DNA from: Azophilus sp965221465
GTDB taxonomy: Bacteria > Pseudomonadota > Gammaproteobacteria > Pseudomonadales > Azotimanducaceae
Length of the DNA: 64,000 nt
Reading direction: 5' to 3'
NCBI GenBank assembly: GCA_965221465.1
Contig: OZ244892.1
Span: forward strand, 1,798,001 to 1,862,000
The notes below the pieces were generated by a model that worked only from the letters and a program-made list of their open reading frames with translations, was not told the origin of the DNA and did no database searches. Numbering within the stretch: the stretch's first letter is position 1; each line of letters begins with the position of its first letter. Made by a program: the position numbers and the translations under genes. Positions 1 through 9,382 of this stretch are shown here, one piece after another.

Positions 1-572
1 GTCTGTGGCCAGAAGGGGTGGATGTCGGGCTCATTGGTGGTTTCGAAGTACCACTGCTCGACCGTTTCCCGGCCATAGCGCGTCATCAGGTGATTGGCCA
101 GCGACTCGACGAAGTCCCGCCAGGCCCGGACCTGTTGCGCCTCCCGAAAGTCGTCGAACAAACCGGAGGGGTTTCCCATCAGTTCGAAGATCATCAGGAT
201 GCCGGCCTCGTGCACCGGGTCCAGCGCCTGGTCCAGGAGGCTCCAGTCCGGCACCTGTTCGCCCTCGTCCGTGATCTCGAGTTTCACCAGATCGAGCAGA
301 TAGTGGGGTCTCAGATACCGGATGGACGGGCCATGCGAATCGCCGATCATTTTCAGTGTCAGTTGCATGTCCCGGGTCAATAGAAGTTCCGCCGGCGACA
401 TGCCCGTGCTCTGCCAGAATCCATGCTGAGGGCGCGGTTCTGCCGCAAAATCCACGCTCAGATCGAACCGGTCCACGGCGTGGGTGACGACCGGGAACAC
501 CAGCCAGACCGTCAACAGCCCCCGCAGCAGGCCTCTCTTCCGCAACGCCGCTTTTTGCACGGTAACTTCCAT
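1..572 (-). CDS. GH39 alpha-L-iduronidase-like glycoside hydrolase (3' end outside window)
   Basis: Only the N-terminal 190 residues are in the window; the gene runs off the left edge. The start ATG follows a GGAGG ribosome site at 7 bases. Residues 10-32 form a charged-then-hydrophobic signal peptide. The mature part matches the iduronidase/beta-xylosidase fold of family GH39: FWQSTGMSP near residue 52, RPHYLLDLV near 88, FELMGNPSG near 129, and the acid/base motif ETTNEPD near 177 with Glu181. The nucleophile Glu lies beyond the edge. The family cleaves alpha-L-iduronides or beta-xylosides in a retaining reaction; which substrate applies here cannot be read from the fragment. It sits 45 bases upstream of an exported PHP-type hydrolase on the same strand, so the two may be co-transcribed. 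Confidence 0.85.
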   Translation of the reverse strand, partial: MEVTVQKAALRKRGLLRGLLTVWLVFPVVTHAVDRFDLSVDFAAEPRPQHGFWQSTGMSPAELLLTRDMQLTLKMIGDSHGPSIRYLRPHYLLDLVKLEITDEGEQVPDWSLLDQALDPVHEAGILMIFELMGNPSGLFDDFREAQQVRAWRDFVESLANHLMTRYGRETVEQWYFETTNEPDIHPFWPQ

Positions 573-617
573 GCCAGTCCTCCCGTTTTCAGTCGAGTCG
601 TTTGCAGGCAAGGCGCT

Positions 618-2246
618 TCACGGCCCACCTTCTGCATGAGCGCGGACCCGGCGCTGCAACGTCTCGATGCCCTGCCGATACACATCGAGCACGGATTGCC
701 TGTCGGCCTCGTCCGGGAATACGCCCTTGGCCGACAGGACGTTCATGCTTTCCCGCATCTCCTGCACGAGCCCGCGGGCCGTGTTGATGTCGAAGCGGCG
801 CTCACCGTCCGTTTCGATATAGATCGGGCTGCTGTGCGCCCGCAGCACTTTCCCCAGCCTGTTGGTGTTGTTGTGCCAGGGAATGCGCACGGCCAACCAG
901 CCGGGTTCGGTGATCTCCAGGGGAAATTCGATGCCGGCATCGAACGTTTGCCCCCGGTTTCGTGTCGCGGCGGCATGGATGACCCTGCCATTGTAGACGA
1001 GCTCCAGCCGCTTGAAATCGGCCCTGCCGACGGCCCGTGCACGCACCTGCACCAGATCCCCCATCTGCGCATCGATGGTGTCGCCGATGGCGTGGTTTCC
1101 CGCATTGAAATAGAGCAGCGGCCCGTTGGTGATGAAGCTGCGTCCGGCCTGCAGTTCCCGCAGCCAGGAGTCCACCGTCAACTCGTCTTCGACGTGCACG
1201 AAGACGCGCATCAGATCCATCATGAACCAGTCGGTACCCGTGGAAAAAGGCACCTCGAGCCCGAGATCGAGGTAACGGTAGAAGCTCGTGTCGTAATGGC
1301 TGGCATCGCCACCGTCGAAGGTATTCTGCGCGTGCACCCGCCCGGCAAGCCAGTTGGGAATGTCTTCGAGACCGAAGTCGTTGTGCGCCCAGATCACCGT
1401 GGCGTCTGCCTCGTGGGCCTGTTCGATCGCTGCGGCCACCGGCACGCCGTCGTGGCTTCCCTTGCCCACAAGGCTGACACCCGTACTCACCGGCTCGATC
1501 CGTTCGTCGAGGTCCAGCAGCAGCACGTGGCCGTAACCCTCACCGAACGCACCGAAGTTGTGTCGGGTCTCCTGCCCCCAACCGAATTGCAGTGCGGCGG
1601 GGCCGCCAGAGAGCCGGACGAGGTCGGCGGGCCGATACCGATTGGTTACATAGCGGTGGTCGTCCCCGGCGCGTTCGAGGTAGGAAACGAACAGCACACG
1701 CACCTCGTCCGCCCAGGGAACGGTGCGCAGGTACCGGTCGGCATAGGCAAGATCCGTCTGTTGCAGGTGCAGATGGGTGTTGCCGCTTACCCAGCCTTCC
1801 TCGGCCACGTCGTGCAGCCTGGCAAGTTCCAGGCGTACCCGATGCTCGTCGCCCGGGCGCAAATCGAGTTCGGTCTCCGCAACGCTCCACTCGATGCCGC
1901 GAAACGCCTCGATACGCACGCGCTCCGCGGGCAGTTGCAGCGCATCCGTTGCATCCAGCGTGTACCACTCGGGCGTGCGATAGAGACCAGTGGCGACGCT
2001 CGGATCGTCCGGCACGTATTTCTTCTGGCTATCGAGGAGATGGACGCGAACGTTTGCCGGGGCGAGCCTCCCGGTGGCCGCGTCACGCACCTCGACCCGG
2101 ACAGTCGCCAACGCCGATGAATCCCCGGCGCCTCCCGGGTCAACGCCGGCCTCTTTCGGCTGCAACGCTTCCAGGGCGGCCGCTCGAGTCATCTCATGAC
2201 CCTGCACCGGCACGACGGCAACGCTGCAAAACGCCACGAACCACAA
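618..2246 (-). CDS. CehA/McbA-family PHP-like metallohydrolase, exported
   Basis: The protein has a hydrophobic N-terminal export segment, then a beta-rich domain (carboxypeptidase-regulatory-like, about residues 40-130) and a PHP-type metal-dependent domain. The metal motif GNTHLHLQQTD, a later WAHNDFG, and STGTDWF fit the CehA/McbA family, named for carbaryl hydrolases; most members have unknown substrates. The start is uncertain. The frame is open far upstream, but that part overlaps the CoA-transferase gene and reads as low-quality sequence. I chose a TTG at 2246 that gives a plausible signal peptide (WFVAFCSVAVVPVQG); GTG at 2237 or ATG at 2192 are alternatives. The end overlaps nothing. 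It follows the CoA-transferase pair by only 10 bases, so translation in one transcript is likely. Confidence 0.75.
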   Translation of the reverse strand: MWFVAFCSVAVVPVQGHEMTRAAALEALQPKEAGVDPGGAGDSSALATVRVEVRDAATGRLAPANVRVHLLDSQKKYVPDDPSVATGLYRTPEWYTLDATDALQLPAERVRIEAFRGIEWSVAETELDLRPGDEHRVRLELARLHDVAEEGWVSGNTHLHLQQTDLAYADRYLRTVPWADEVRVLFVSYLERAGDDHRYVTNRYRPADLVRLSGGPAALQFGWGQETRHNFGAFGEGYGHVLLLDLDERIEPVSTGVSLVGKGSHDGVPVAAAIEQAHEADATVIWAHNDFGLEDIPNWLAGRVHAQNTFDGGDASHYDTSFYRYLDLGLEVPFSTGTDWFMMDLMRVFVHVEDELTVDSWLRELQAGRSFITNGPLLYFNAGNHAIGDTIDAQMGDLVQVRARAVGRADFKRLELVYNGRVIHAAATRNRGQTFDAGIEFPLEITEPGWLAVRIPWHNNTNRLGKVLRAHSSPIYIETDGERRFDINTARGLVQEMRESMNVLSAKGVFPDEADRQSVLDVYRQGIETLQRRVRAHAEGGP

Positions 2247-2256
2247 GCTATGCGGG

Positions 2257-3483
2257 CTAGGCGTCGAGAGCACCGAGCACCTCGTCGTCGTGTTCCCCCA
2301 ACCGCGGTGCACGGCGGCTGATTCGCCAGGGGCTGGCCGTAAAACGGTAGGGCGCACCGGGATAGATGACCGTGCGGTCGAGATCGTCGTGACGTACCGG
2401 CACCTGAAACCCGCGAGCCTTGAAGTGTTCGTCTTCGAAGGCTTCCTCCGGTGAATAGACGACGCCCACGGTGAGGCCGTTTCGTTGCGCGCCAAGAAAG
2501 AAGTCCTTGGCAGGAATGCGCTCTGCGATCAGCCGCAACGCCTCGCGGCCCGCACCGAAAACGGCATCGACGGTGTCGTCGCTGCCGAGTTTCGACAGAT
2601 CGAAGTGGCCTTCCCAATTGGCGCCCATCTCCAGGAACACGGCTTCCGGCAACTCTTCTTCCAGGCCAAGCTCGCGCAACCAGTCGAGAAGTCGCGCGAA
2701 TTCGGCAGGAAAGCGCGGCGGCACGCCCGTATTGACGTACCGGCCATCGGCGCAACGCTGCTGCGATTCTGCGGTCGGCCGCACCGCCGCGTGACGCCCC
2801 GTCTGGCGCTGAACCGTCTCCTGGGCCACCAGCCAGGTATAGGTCGCGCCTTCCGTGGTGACGTTGGAAGCGGCGTTCATGCTCAGGTCGATGAACTGCC
2901 CACCTCCGCCGACCGCCCGGTGCAGCACGGCGGTCAACAATGACATCACCGCGAAATGGGCGGCGGTCTGGTAGCCCTGCCCGGGGCCGCGGATGGGCGG
3001 CAGCGAACGATCGTCGTAACCGCAACTCCAGGGCGGGCCGGCGGCGGCCATGATCGTCAGGTCGGTAAAGGGAAGATCGCTTTTGGGATCGTCGCGACCA
3101 TAAGGCGTCACGGAGACGTGGATGAGTCCGGGGCAGTCTGCGGCAAGATCCGCATAATCCAGGCCAAGCTCGCCGAGCCGGGTGCGCGGTTCGGCTTCGA
3201 GAAGAATGTCCGCCGTCGCCACCAGTCGGCGGAACCGCTGCGCATCTTCGGCAGCATCCAGGTCGAGCACGACGCCGCGCTTGCTCGTATGGTAATGCCA
3301 CCAGTAGAGGCTCCGGTTCTCGCCCGGTTCGTCGTTCAGAAACGGCGGATAGCGGCGCGACGGGTCGCCGCCGGGCGGTTCGACGAGAATCACGTCGGCG
3401 CCCATGTCAGCCAGCAATTTGCCCGCATAGGCGATCGGTTCGCGTGCCAGTTCGATCACCCGCAAGCCGTCCAGCGCGCTCAA
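2257..3483 (-). CDS. family III CoA-transferase (CaiB/BaiF-like), catalytic Asp not evident
   Basis: At 408 residues it has the usual length of family III CoA-transferases such as formyl-CoA transferase, CaiF/CaiB and BaiF. The N-terminal LDGLRVIELA and ADMGADVILVEPP motifs, the TSKRGVVLDLD stretch and GGGGQFIDLSM near residue 185 are typical. The nucleophilic Asp that normally precedes the last motif by about 25 residues is not there: the segment around 165-180 reads GPGQGYQTAAHF. Loss of this Asp is seen in a subgroup of the family. The start is a TTG overlapping the stop of the upstream CoA-transferase in a TTGA arrangement, so the two proteins are translationally coupled and could form a heteromer. 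The acyl substrate is unknown. Confidence 0.88.
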   Translation of the reverse strand: MSALDGLRVIELAREPIAYAGKLLADMGADVILVEPPGGDPSRRYPPFLNDEPGENRSLYWWHYHTSKRGVVLDLDAAEDAQRFRRLVATADILLEAEPRTRLGELGLDYADLAADCPGLIHVSVTPYGRDDPKSDLPFTDLTIMAAAGPPWSCGYDDRSLPPIRGPGQGYQTAAHFAVMSLLTAVLHRAVGGGGQFIDLSMNAASNVTTEGATYTWLVAQETVQRQTGRHAAVRPTAESQQRCADGRYVNTGVPPRFPAEFARLLDWLRELGLEEELPEAVFLEMGANWEGHFDLSKLGSDDTVDAVFGAGREALRLIAERIPAKDFFLGAQRNGLTVGVVYSPEEAFEDEHFKARGFQVPVRHDDLDRTVIYPGAPYRFTASPWRISRRAPRLGEHDDEVLGALDA

Positions 3484-4715
3484 ATCACACCTTCCTGCCG
3501 CAATTTGTCGACCTCGTCCGACGTCATCCCCAGAAGCCCGGTCAGCACCGCTTCGGTATGCTCACCCAGGCAGGGCGCGCCGCGCTCCATGCGCCAGTCG
3601 GTTGCGGAAAAGTGTGCCGGCTGGCCGTCCACGCGCACCATGCCCATCTTCGAGTGGCGAACCTCAGGCCAGAGACCGAACTGCCCGGTGCTCGGATCGA
3701 GATCGATGCGTTCCTCCGGTTTCAGCACCGGCGCCACCGGCACGCCGGCCGCATGCAAGCGTTCTTCCACCTCGAATTTGCCGAGCGCGGCCGTCCAGGC
3801 GCCGATGTTCGCATCCAGACGGTCTTCGGCCACGAGGCGTGCATCGAGGTCTGCAAACGCCGCATCCCGGCACCAGTCTGCACCGATAACCGCTGCCAGG
3901 GCTTCCCACTCGCCCTGATTGCGGCAGGCGATGGCCACCCAGTCGTCTTCGCCGAGACAAGGATAGATACCGTGGGGGGCCATCGGCGGCCATTGATGGC
4001 GATTGCTGTGGGGCTGCCCTTCGCGCCGCGTCGGCCGGCCGTTGACGGTCCAGTCGAGCAACGCCGGCCCGTGCAGGGCGAGGGCAGATTCGGTGCAGGC
4101 AAGGTCGATCCACTGGCCCTCGCCGGTGCGCTGCCGGTGAATCAGCGCCAGCAGGATGGCCATGGCCATGTAGTAGGCGCCGGTATGATCCATGTACGAA
4201 TACCCCCAACCGGCAGGCTCCCGATCCGGCAGCCCGGCAGTGAAGGTCAAGCCCGAAACCGCCTGCACGACGGGGCCCCAGGTCTTGAAATCGCTGTAGG
4301 GGCCCTGGTGGCCGAATCCGCAATGCGATATGTAGATGATATCGGGCTTGATGGCCTTCAGCCGCTCGTAGCCGAAACCCCATCTTTCCAGCACGCCCTT
4401 GGCGAAATTCTCGCTGACCACATCCGAAAGTCGAACGAGTTCGGTGAGGATTTCCTTGCCCCGGGCGGTGCGCAGGTTCAGCGTGATGCCCTGCTTGTCG
4501 GTGTTGTGGTTGTTGAACGCAGCGCCGAAGTCGATGCCGCGCCGCTCGTCGGCGAACGGCCCGGTGCCGCGCAGAATATCCCAGCGCCCTTCACGAACCG
4601 GGTCTTCGATGCGAATGACCTCCGCACCGAACGAGGCCAGCCACCGGGTGGCGCCGGCGCCGGCCAACTGGCCGGTGAAGTCGCAGATGCGGAATCCGGA
4701 AAGTGCGTCGGGCAC
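3480..4715 (-). CDS. family III CoA-transferase (CaiB/BaiF-like), catalytic
   Basis: A 411-residue family III CoA-transferase that exchanges CoA between carboxylic acids through an aspartyl-CoA thioester. Typical motifs are FRICDFTGQLAGAGATR, FGAEVIRIEDP, NHNTDKQGITLN and TGEGQWIDLA. The expected nucleophile is Asp176 in GYSYMDHTGAYY, so this partner looks active, unlike its downstream neighbour. The best start is a GTG at 4715 with no strong ribosome site. Its stop overlaps the TTG start of the second CoA-transferase by four bases. About 150 bases separate it from the amidohydrolase gene upstream. The pair may activate a carboxylic acid released by neighbouring hydrolases, but this is inference. 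Confidence 0.92.
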   Translation of the reverse strand: MPDALSGFRICDFTGQLAGAGATRWLASFGAEVIRIEDPVREGRWDILRGTGPFADERRGIDFGAAFNNHNTDKQGITLNLRTARGKEILTELVRLSDVVSENFAKGVLERWGFGYERLKAIKPDIIYISHCGFGHQGPYSDFKTWGPVVQAVSGLTFTAGLPDREPAGWGYSYMDHTGAYYMAMAILLALIHRQRTGEGQWIDLACTESALALHGPALLDWTVNGRPTRREGQPHSNRHQWPPMAPHGIYPCLGEDDWVAIACRNQGEWEALAAVIGADWCRDAAFADLDARLVAEDRLDANIGAWTAALGKFEVEERLHAAGVPVAPVLKPEERIDLDPSTGQFGLWPEVRHSKMGMVRVDGQPAHFSATDWRMERGAPCLGEHTEAVLTGLLGMTSDEVDKLRQEGVI

Positions 4716-4868
4716 GTCAGTTCACGGGCGGCTGATGCAAGATCGCAGTCTACCAGCCAGACTTGCGGGTACAGACACTCCATCGCGACCGTTGCACCAA
4801 TCGAACGCGATCAGGCAGGGTGCCTCGCGACGCCAACCGGAAGTTCATGAACAACCTGCCGTTGCGCG

Positions 4869-6584
4869 CTACAACCCCTCCAAGGGTAGCGCACCTTCCG
4901 GGATGCCCTGTTCCGCCTTGTCGTTCGCCACCATTTCCCTGACATCGGCCAGCAACTCCCTGGCGTTGTAGACGATGCCGTCCTTGATGGTGTACTCGAC
5001 GCCGCCCACCCGTTGCAGCTTGTCGTTGGCGTCGAGCCGCAGGGCGCCGGTGCCGTAGAGCACCTTGAAGTTGTCCAGCGGGTTCTCGCCGACGATGACG
5101 AGATCCGCCTTCTTGCCGAGTTCGATGCTGCCGGTTTCGTCGTCGATGCCGAGGGCCTGCGCGCCGTGCAGCGTCGCCGCGCGCAGCACCTCCAGGGCAT
5201 TGAAGCCGGCTTCCTGCAGCAACTCCAGTTCGCGAACATAGCAGAATCCGTACAGGCACCAGACGTAGCCGGCATCGCTGCCGGCGGTGACCCGCCCGCC
5301 CCGGTTCTTGAATGCGTTGACGAAGGCCATGCCGAGGCGATAGTCCTCGGCGCCGGCGGCTTCGTCTTCGCTCGTCCAGTCGAAGAAGAACGAGCCGTGG
5401 CTCTTGCGGCTTATGGTGTAGAACCGCCATTGCCAGGGCATTGTGTAGGTGTCGTGCCACTCGCGCCGCGCCGCCGCCATCACATCGCGGGTGGCTTCCT
5501 TGACGGCGAAGGTGGGGGAGATGGTGAAATCGCGCTCGATCAGGGTGTCCATCACCTCGTTCCAGCGCGCCGAACCGGGCGGTGCCGCCTGTGACAGGAT
5601 GCGCGCCGCGCCCTGGAAGCGGTGCTCCTCGTCTTCGTAGTTATGGTAAGTCGGGTAGTGCTGGATGCGCTGGTCGACGAACAGCGCTTCCGGCAACCCG
5701 TACCACCAGTGTTCCATGGAATCGAGGCCCCAGCCGGAGGTGTCGAGCACGTTGGCCCGGGGGCTCGCGATCTGCGCATGGTGCATGGTGGTCTTGATGC
5801 CCTGCACCTTCGCCTCGCCCATGGCTGCTTCCAGCAGGGTCGGAGAGCCGTGGTGAAACTTGATGCCCCGGGCACCGGCCTGCGTAATCGCCTGCACCCA
5901 GCGGCGCGCGTCCTCTGCGGTGAGCAGGCTGGATGTGGGCAGTTCCGGGGCAAAGAACGCGTAGGGGTGAATGTCCGGACCGTCGACAGTGCCGGCTTCG
6001 ATCTGCCTGGACTGCTCTACCACCCAGGAAAGCCCGCCGCGATGCGACCCCACCGCGCGCACCGTGGTGAGGCCGTGGGCGAGCCACAGCTTGTAGATGT
6101 AGTCCATGCTGAAGTCCACCACCTGGTAGGGGCCGGTGTGGGAGTGGGTATTGATGAACCCCGGCAGTACGTACATGCCCGTCGCATCGATCTCGCGGTC
6201 GCCGGATGCGGGGCGGGCAGCTTCCACCAGGTTCGTGCCGGAGATGGCGGCGATGCGGTCGCCCTCGATGACGATATCCACCGGGCCGCGCGCCGGGGCG
6301 CCGGTGCCGGCCACGTAGTACACCCCGCGAACCACCAGCCGGTCGTAGGGCCCCTCACCGCGGTCGGGCGAATCGCCCTGGGCGGGGTAGACCGGCTCGT
6401 CTTCCATGAAGAAATAGGCATTCACCATTTCGTCGCCGGGCCTGGTTCGAGCCTTGGCGGCGGCCATACGCGCCTCGACTTCGACCCGCATCCCTTCGAT
6501 GTCGGGCTCGGTTTGCGCCATCGGCGCGCTGGAGAGGCCAAGCGTGGCGGTCAATGCAAATACGATCGAAGTCGGATTTCTCAT
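4869..6584 (-). CDS. exported amidohydrolase (imidazolonepropionase/prolidase-like, PF01979)
   Basis: A 571-residue metal-dependent hydrolase of the amidohydrolase superfamily with a cleavable signal peptide ending near APMAQ. Metal ligands are visible: NTHSHTGP (HxH) after the entry strand, the probable carboxylated Lys in IKFHHGSP, His in MHHAQI and MEHWW, and Asp in AGSDAGYV. The C-terminus returns to the small composite beta-domain (KADLVIVGENPL). The start ATG at 6584 is chosen over an upstream in-frame ATG because it follows an AGGAAAC ribosome site and begins the signal peptide. Secreted members of this family characterised in other bacteria are Xaa-Pro or Xaa-Arg dipeptidases, which would suit its position 64 bases downstream of a DPP4-like peptidase. 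Confidence 0.88.
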   Translation of the reverse strand: MRNPTSIVFALTATLGLSSAPMAQTEPDIEGMRVEVEARMAAAKARTRPGDEMVNAYFFMEDEPVYPAQGDSPDRGEGPYDRLVVRGVYYVAGTGAPARGPVDIVIEGDRIAAISGTNLVEAARPASGDREIDATGMYVLPGFINTHSHTGPYQVVDFSMDYIYKLWLAHGLTTVRAVGSHRGGLSWVVEQSRQIEAGTVDGPDIHPYAFFAPELPTSSLLTAEDARRWVQAITQAGARGIKFHHGSPTLLEAAMGEAKVQGIKTTMHHAQIASPRANVLDTSGWGLDSMEHWWYGLPEALFVDQRIQHYPTYHNYEDEEHRFQGAARILSQAAPPGSARWNEVMDTLIERDFTISPTFAVKEATRDVMAAARREWHDTYTMPWQWRFYTISRKSHGSFFFDWTSEDEAAGAEDYRLGMAFVNAFKNRGGRVTAGSDAGYVWCLYGFCYVRELELLQEAGFNALEVLRAATLHGAQALGIDDETGSIELGKKADLVIVGENPLDNFKVLYGTGALRLDANDKLQRVGGVEYTIKDGIVYNARELLADVREMVANDKAEQGIPEGALPLEGL

Positions 6585-6648
6585 CGTCTTGTTTCCTGTT
6601 GGCAGTTCCCTGAGTGTGTCCAATTGTCCCTGGGCAACGGTAGCCGCG

Positions 6649-9069
6649 TCAGCGTACCGGCCCGCCGAGGTGGTCGACGAAGAACCTCCGCTGACGCTCG
6701 ACGATGTAGGGATGGCTGGCAGCGCCGCCGTGATTCGCATCCGGCACGACGTAGGAGGTGAAGTCCTTGTCGGCCTCGATCAGTGCATCGAAAATCGTCA
6801 TCGCCGCGCGGAACGGCACATTTTCGTCGACTTCCCCGTACACCAGCATCAGGTCGGCCTGCAGACGGTCGATGATGGCGACGTTGCTGGTGCGTTCGTG
6901 CACATCGCGGGCGCTGCCGGGAACGCCGAAGAAGCGCTCCACGGAGATTCCCGAAAATACCGAGTTGAGGTATTCGTGGGGGCCCACATGGGAAACCACC
7001 ACGTCGAAGAAGCCCGGAAACAGCAGTGCCGCCCGCAGCGAGCCGTAGCCGCCGAATGATGCACCCGTGATGCCGACACGGCTTGCATCCATGTACGGCC
7101 GTTCCGCCGCCAGGTTCTCGATGGCGGCCTTGTGGTCGGCCGCGCCGAAGAGATCCTCCTTGCCCGAGAACGCGTAGCGAAAGGCCCGGTCGCGCCGGGT
7201 GGTGCCGCGGCCATCGAGGGCGACGACGACAAAACCGGCCTGTGCCGTCGCCTGTGCATCCCGGGTGGTGATGGCAGCGAAATTGTCGAGAAAGGCGTGG
7301 GGGCCGGAGTCGATCTGCGGCCCGGGATAGGTCTGGTCGACCACCGCGTATTTCAATTCTGGGTCGAAATCGAGGGGCTTGAACAGGGCTCCGTATAGGT
7401 CGGTCTCCCCGTCCGCGGCCTTGACCGTGAAGGGCTCGGGAGGTTGCCAGCCGGTCGCTTCCAGGCGAGAAGCATCGGCGCGCAACACCTCCGAAACCAG
7501 TTCGCCGTCGCGCTTGCGAATCACCATGACCGGCGGCTGCTCGAGGGTCGAGTAGACATCGACGAAATACTCGCCGGAAGGTGAGAACTGCGACAGCGAA
7601 TCCGGCCCTAGGCGCACCGGCAGCGCATAACGGAAGAATTCGTGGTGGGCGTCCTCGGGGGTCAGCAATTCGACATCGCCACCATCGAACGATGCCCGGT
7701 ACAGGTGGGCATAGTACGGGTCGCGGCCGTTTTCGCGACCACCGGCTGTGTAATAGACGGTGCGCGCCGCCTCGTCGACGCGAATCACATCGAAGACCAC
7801 GCCGCCATCGGTCACCCGGTTTTTCAGTTCTCCGGTGGCTGCATCGTAGCGGTAGAGTTGCCCCGCACCGGAGCGCTGTGAATACCAGAGCGCTTCGCTG
7901 CCGTCGGCAGTCACATGAAAGTTGGGTGCGTGGTAGTCCCGGGCCGAAAAGGCGTAAAAGTGCGTTTCGCTTTCCTCGACGACGGTGCGCACGGCTCCGG
8001 AATCGAGGTTCATGGCCGCGATGCCATAGGTCTGGCCGCCATGGTCGGCGGTGACGAAGAAGAGTTCCGGCCCGTTCAGGTTCCACCAGATCGCGTTGCC
8101 GCCGAAGTGCATCTGGGCGAAATCCTGCAGGCGGGCCGGATCGATATCGGCCCGGACCAGGCGCCCGGTTTCGGTGTCGATGACCGAAATCTCCCGCGGC
8201 GGCACGATCCCCTCCCCCGGAAACGGCACCCGGTCGAGGTGCACGGCGGTAAAGGGCAGGTCCGGCGGCAGGTGTTCGACGATGTAGGCGCGCAGCGGCA
8301 CCGCGCGCAGGTCGACGCGCATGGCGGCCACATAACGGCCGTCGGGCGACCAGTTGACCGAGGTGATCGGCGCGGGTTCCCCAGAGCGGCGGCGTTGTAC
8401 CCGGGCCAATTCGAAACCGAGGTGCCCGTAGGCGAATGCCTCTTCGCCATCTTCGGTCAGTTGCGTCTCCTGCCCGGAGACCCGATCGCGCAGCCAGAGG
8501 TTATGGTCGCGGATGAAGGCGATGCGGGCGCCGTCGGGCGAGGCGCGCTCTGCAGGCGATGCGAGTGGCGTCTCGTCCGGTGCGCATTGTGCCGCATCCG
8601 CAGAGCAGGCGAAGGCGCCGCCGGCCGTGGTAACGACCAGGCTGTCGCCGCCGAATTCCAGCGACAGGATCGGCAGGTTTTCCGCATCGGCATCGTCAAG
8701 CCCGGCTTCGGCCAGCGATGCAGCCAGCCGGGCGTGATCGAAAGCAGGCTCCTGCCGGCCGGTGGTTGCATCGACCATCACGAAACGGAGGCCGCCGTCG
8801 GTTTCCTGTTTCATCCAGAAGCGGTCTTCGCCATCGATCCAGTGGGCCTGGGGCCTAAGATTGGAGACGAGCGCCATCAGGGCCGCAGATTCGAATTCGG
8901 CCGGATCCTGTCGCGGCTCGTCGGCCACCGGCGCGCAGGCGCTTGCGGCGCAAAGGGCAACGGCCGCTGCCGCCAGGGGCAGCAACCTTCCATCGTGGCT
9001 CGCGGACTGGTGGACGGGGTTCTCGTGTTTGGGGTTCATGAGGTGCATCTTGTTTGGGTTTCCAGTCAT
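6649..9069 (-). CDS. S9 family dipeptidyl peptidase IV-like serine peptidase, exported
   Basis: An 806-residue prolyl oligopeptidase-family enzyme. After an N-terminal export signal (hydrophobic stretch near residues 28-44 followed by Cys45, possibly a lipoprotein) comes a DPP4-type propeller, with the family hallmark YYTAGGRENGRDPYY near the middle. The C-terminal alpha/beta hydrolase domain has the nucleophile motif GASFGGY, Asp in YGEVDENVP and His in DANHGG. DPP4-type enzymes release Xaa-Pro or Xaa-Ala dipeptides. The start at 9069 is supported by GGAAGGAT five bases upstream. It precedes an exported amidohydrolase on the same strand, giving a likely two-step periplasmic peptide degradation unit. 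A paralogue with the same architecture lies at 30900-33449. Confidence 0.92.
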   Translation of the reverse strand: MTGNPNKMHLMNPKHENPVHQSASHDGRLLPLAAAAVALCAASACAPVADEPRQDPAEFESAALMALVSNLRPQAHWIDGEDRFWMKQETDGGLRFVMVDATTGRQEPAFDHARLAASLAEAGLDDADAENLPILSLEFGGDSLVVTTAGGAFACSADAAQCAPDETPLASPAERASPDGARIAFIRDHNLWLRDRVSGQETQLTEDGEEAFAYGHLGFELARVQRRRSGEPAPITSVNWSPDGRYVAAMRVDLRAVPLRAYIVEHLPPDLPFTAVHLDRVPFPGEGIVPPREISVIDTETGRLVRADIDPARLQDFAQMHFGGNAIWWNLNGPELFFVTADHGGQTYGIAAMNLDSGAVRTVVEESETHFYAFSARDYHAPNFHVTADGSEALWYSQRSGAGQLYRYDAATGELKNRVTDGGVVFDVIRVDEAARTVYYTAGGRENGRDPYYAHLYRASFDGGDVELLTPEDAHHEFFRYALPVRLGPDSLSQFSPSGEYFVDVYSTLEQPPVMVIRKRDGELVSEVLRADASRLEATGWQPPEPFTVKAADGETDLYGALFKPLDFDPELKYAVVDQTYPGPQIDSGPHAFLDNFAAITTRDAQATAQAGFVVVALDGRGTTRRDRAFRYAFSGKEDLFGAADHKAAIENLAAERPYMDASRVGITGASFGGYGSLRAALLFPGFFDVVVSHVGPHEYLNSVFSGISVERFFGVPGSARDVHERTSNVAIIDRLQADLMLVYGEVDENVPFRAAMTIFDALIEADKDFTSYVVPDANHGGAASHPYIVERQRRFFVDHLGGPVR

Positions 9070-9382
9070 TCGATCCTTCCGGTCGATAGCGGCGCACCAA
9101 GGGCTGCCGGCGTTTCTCCGGTAGAACGGTTTGAAGTCGATGCCCGCCATTGCCCAGCGCCGCCAACCGTCACGGACAGGCGTCAACCACTCACCGGGCG
9201 AACCGGCCCACCTTTATCGACCCCATGGAGCTTTAGACGCACCTTCGGCAACTTGCCTCATCTGACATGCCCCGTGCAATCGGGGCGCCCGGTCCCCACG
9301 TTCGGGCACCTGAGTTGCCCCCGGTCTCAGGCATCCCGGCATGCCCGTTTCCGCCGTTTCGGCCGCGTCGGTCTTTTCCCGT
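9070..9382. other. intergenic stretch without a convincing gene
   Basis: These 313 bases lie between the M19-like gene and the DPP4-like gene, both on the minus strand. A short GC hairpin (GCCCCG-6 nt-CGGGGC) sits at 9269-9286 but lacks a following T-run, so I do not call it a terminator. No clear sigma70 promoter is visible, though the DPP4-like gene must be transcribed from here or by readthrough. Confidence 0.5.

Noticed and set aside
423..2120. Long antisense open frame opposite the PHP-type hydrolase gene
   Set aside because: High G+C creates long antisense frames; the translation has no domain motifs or ribosome site, while the opposite strand has clear family motifs.
9269..9286. Rho-independent terminator after the M19-like gene
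   Set aside because: The six-base stem is short and no T-run follows on the transcribed strand.
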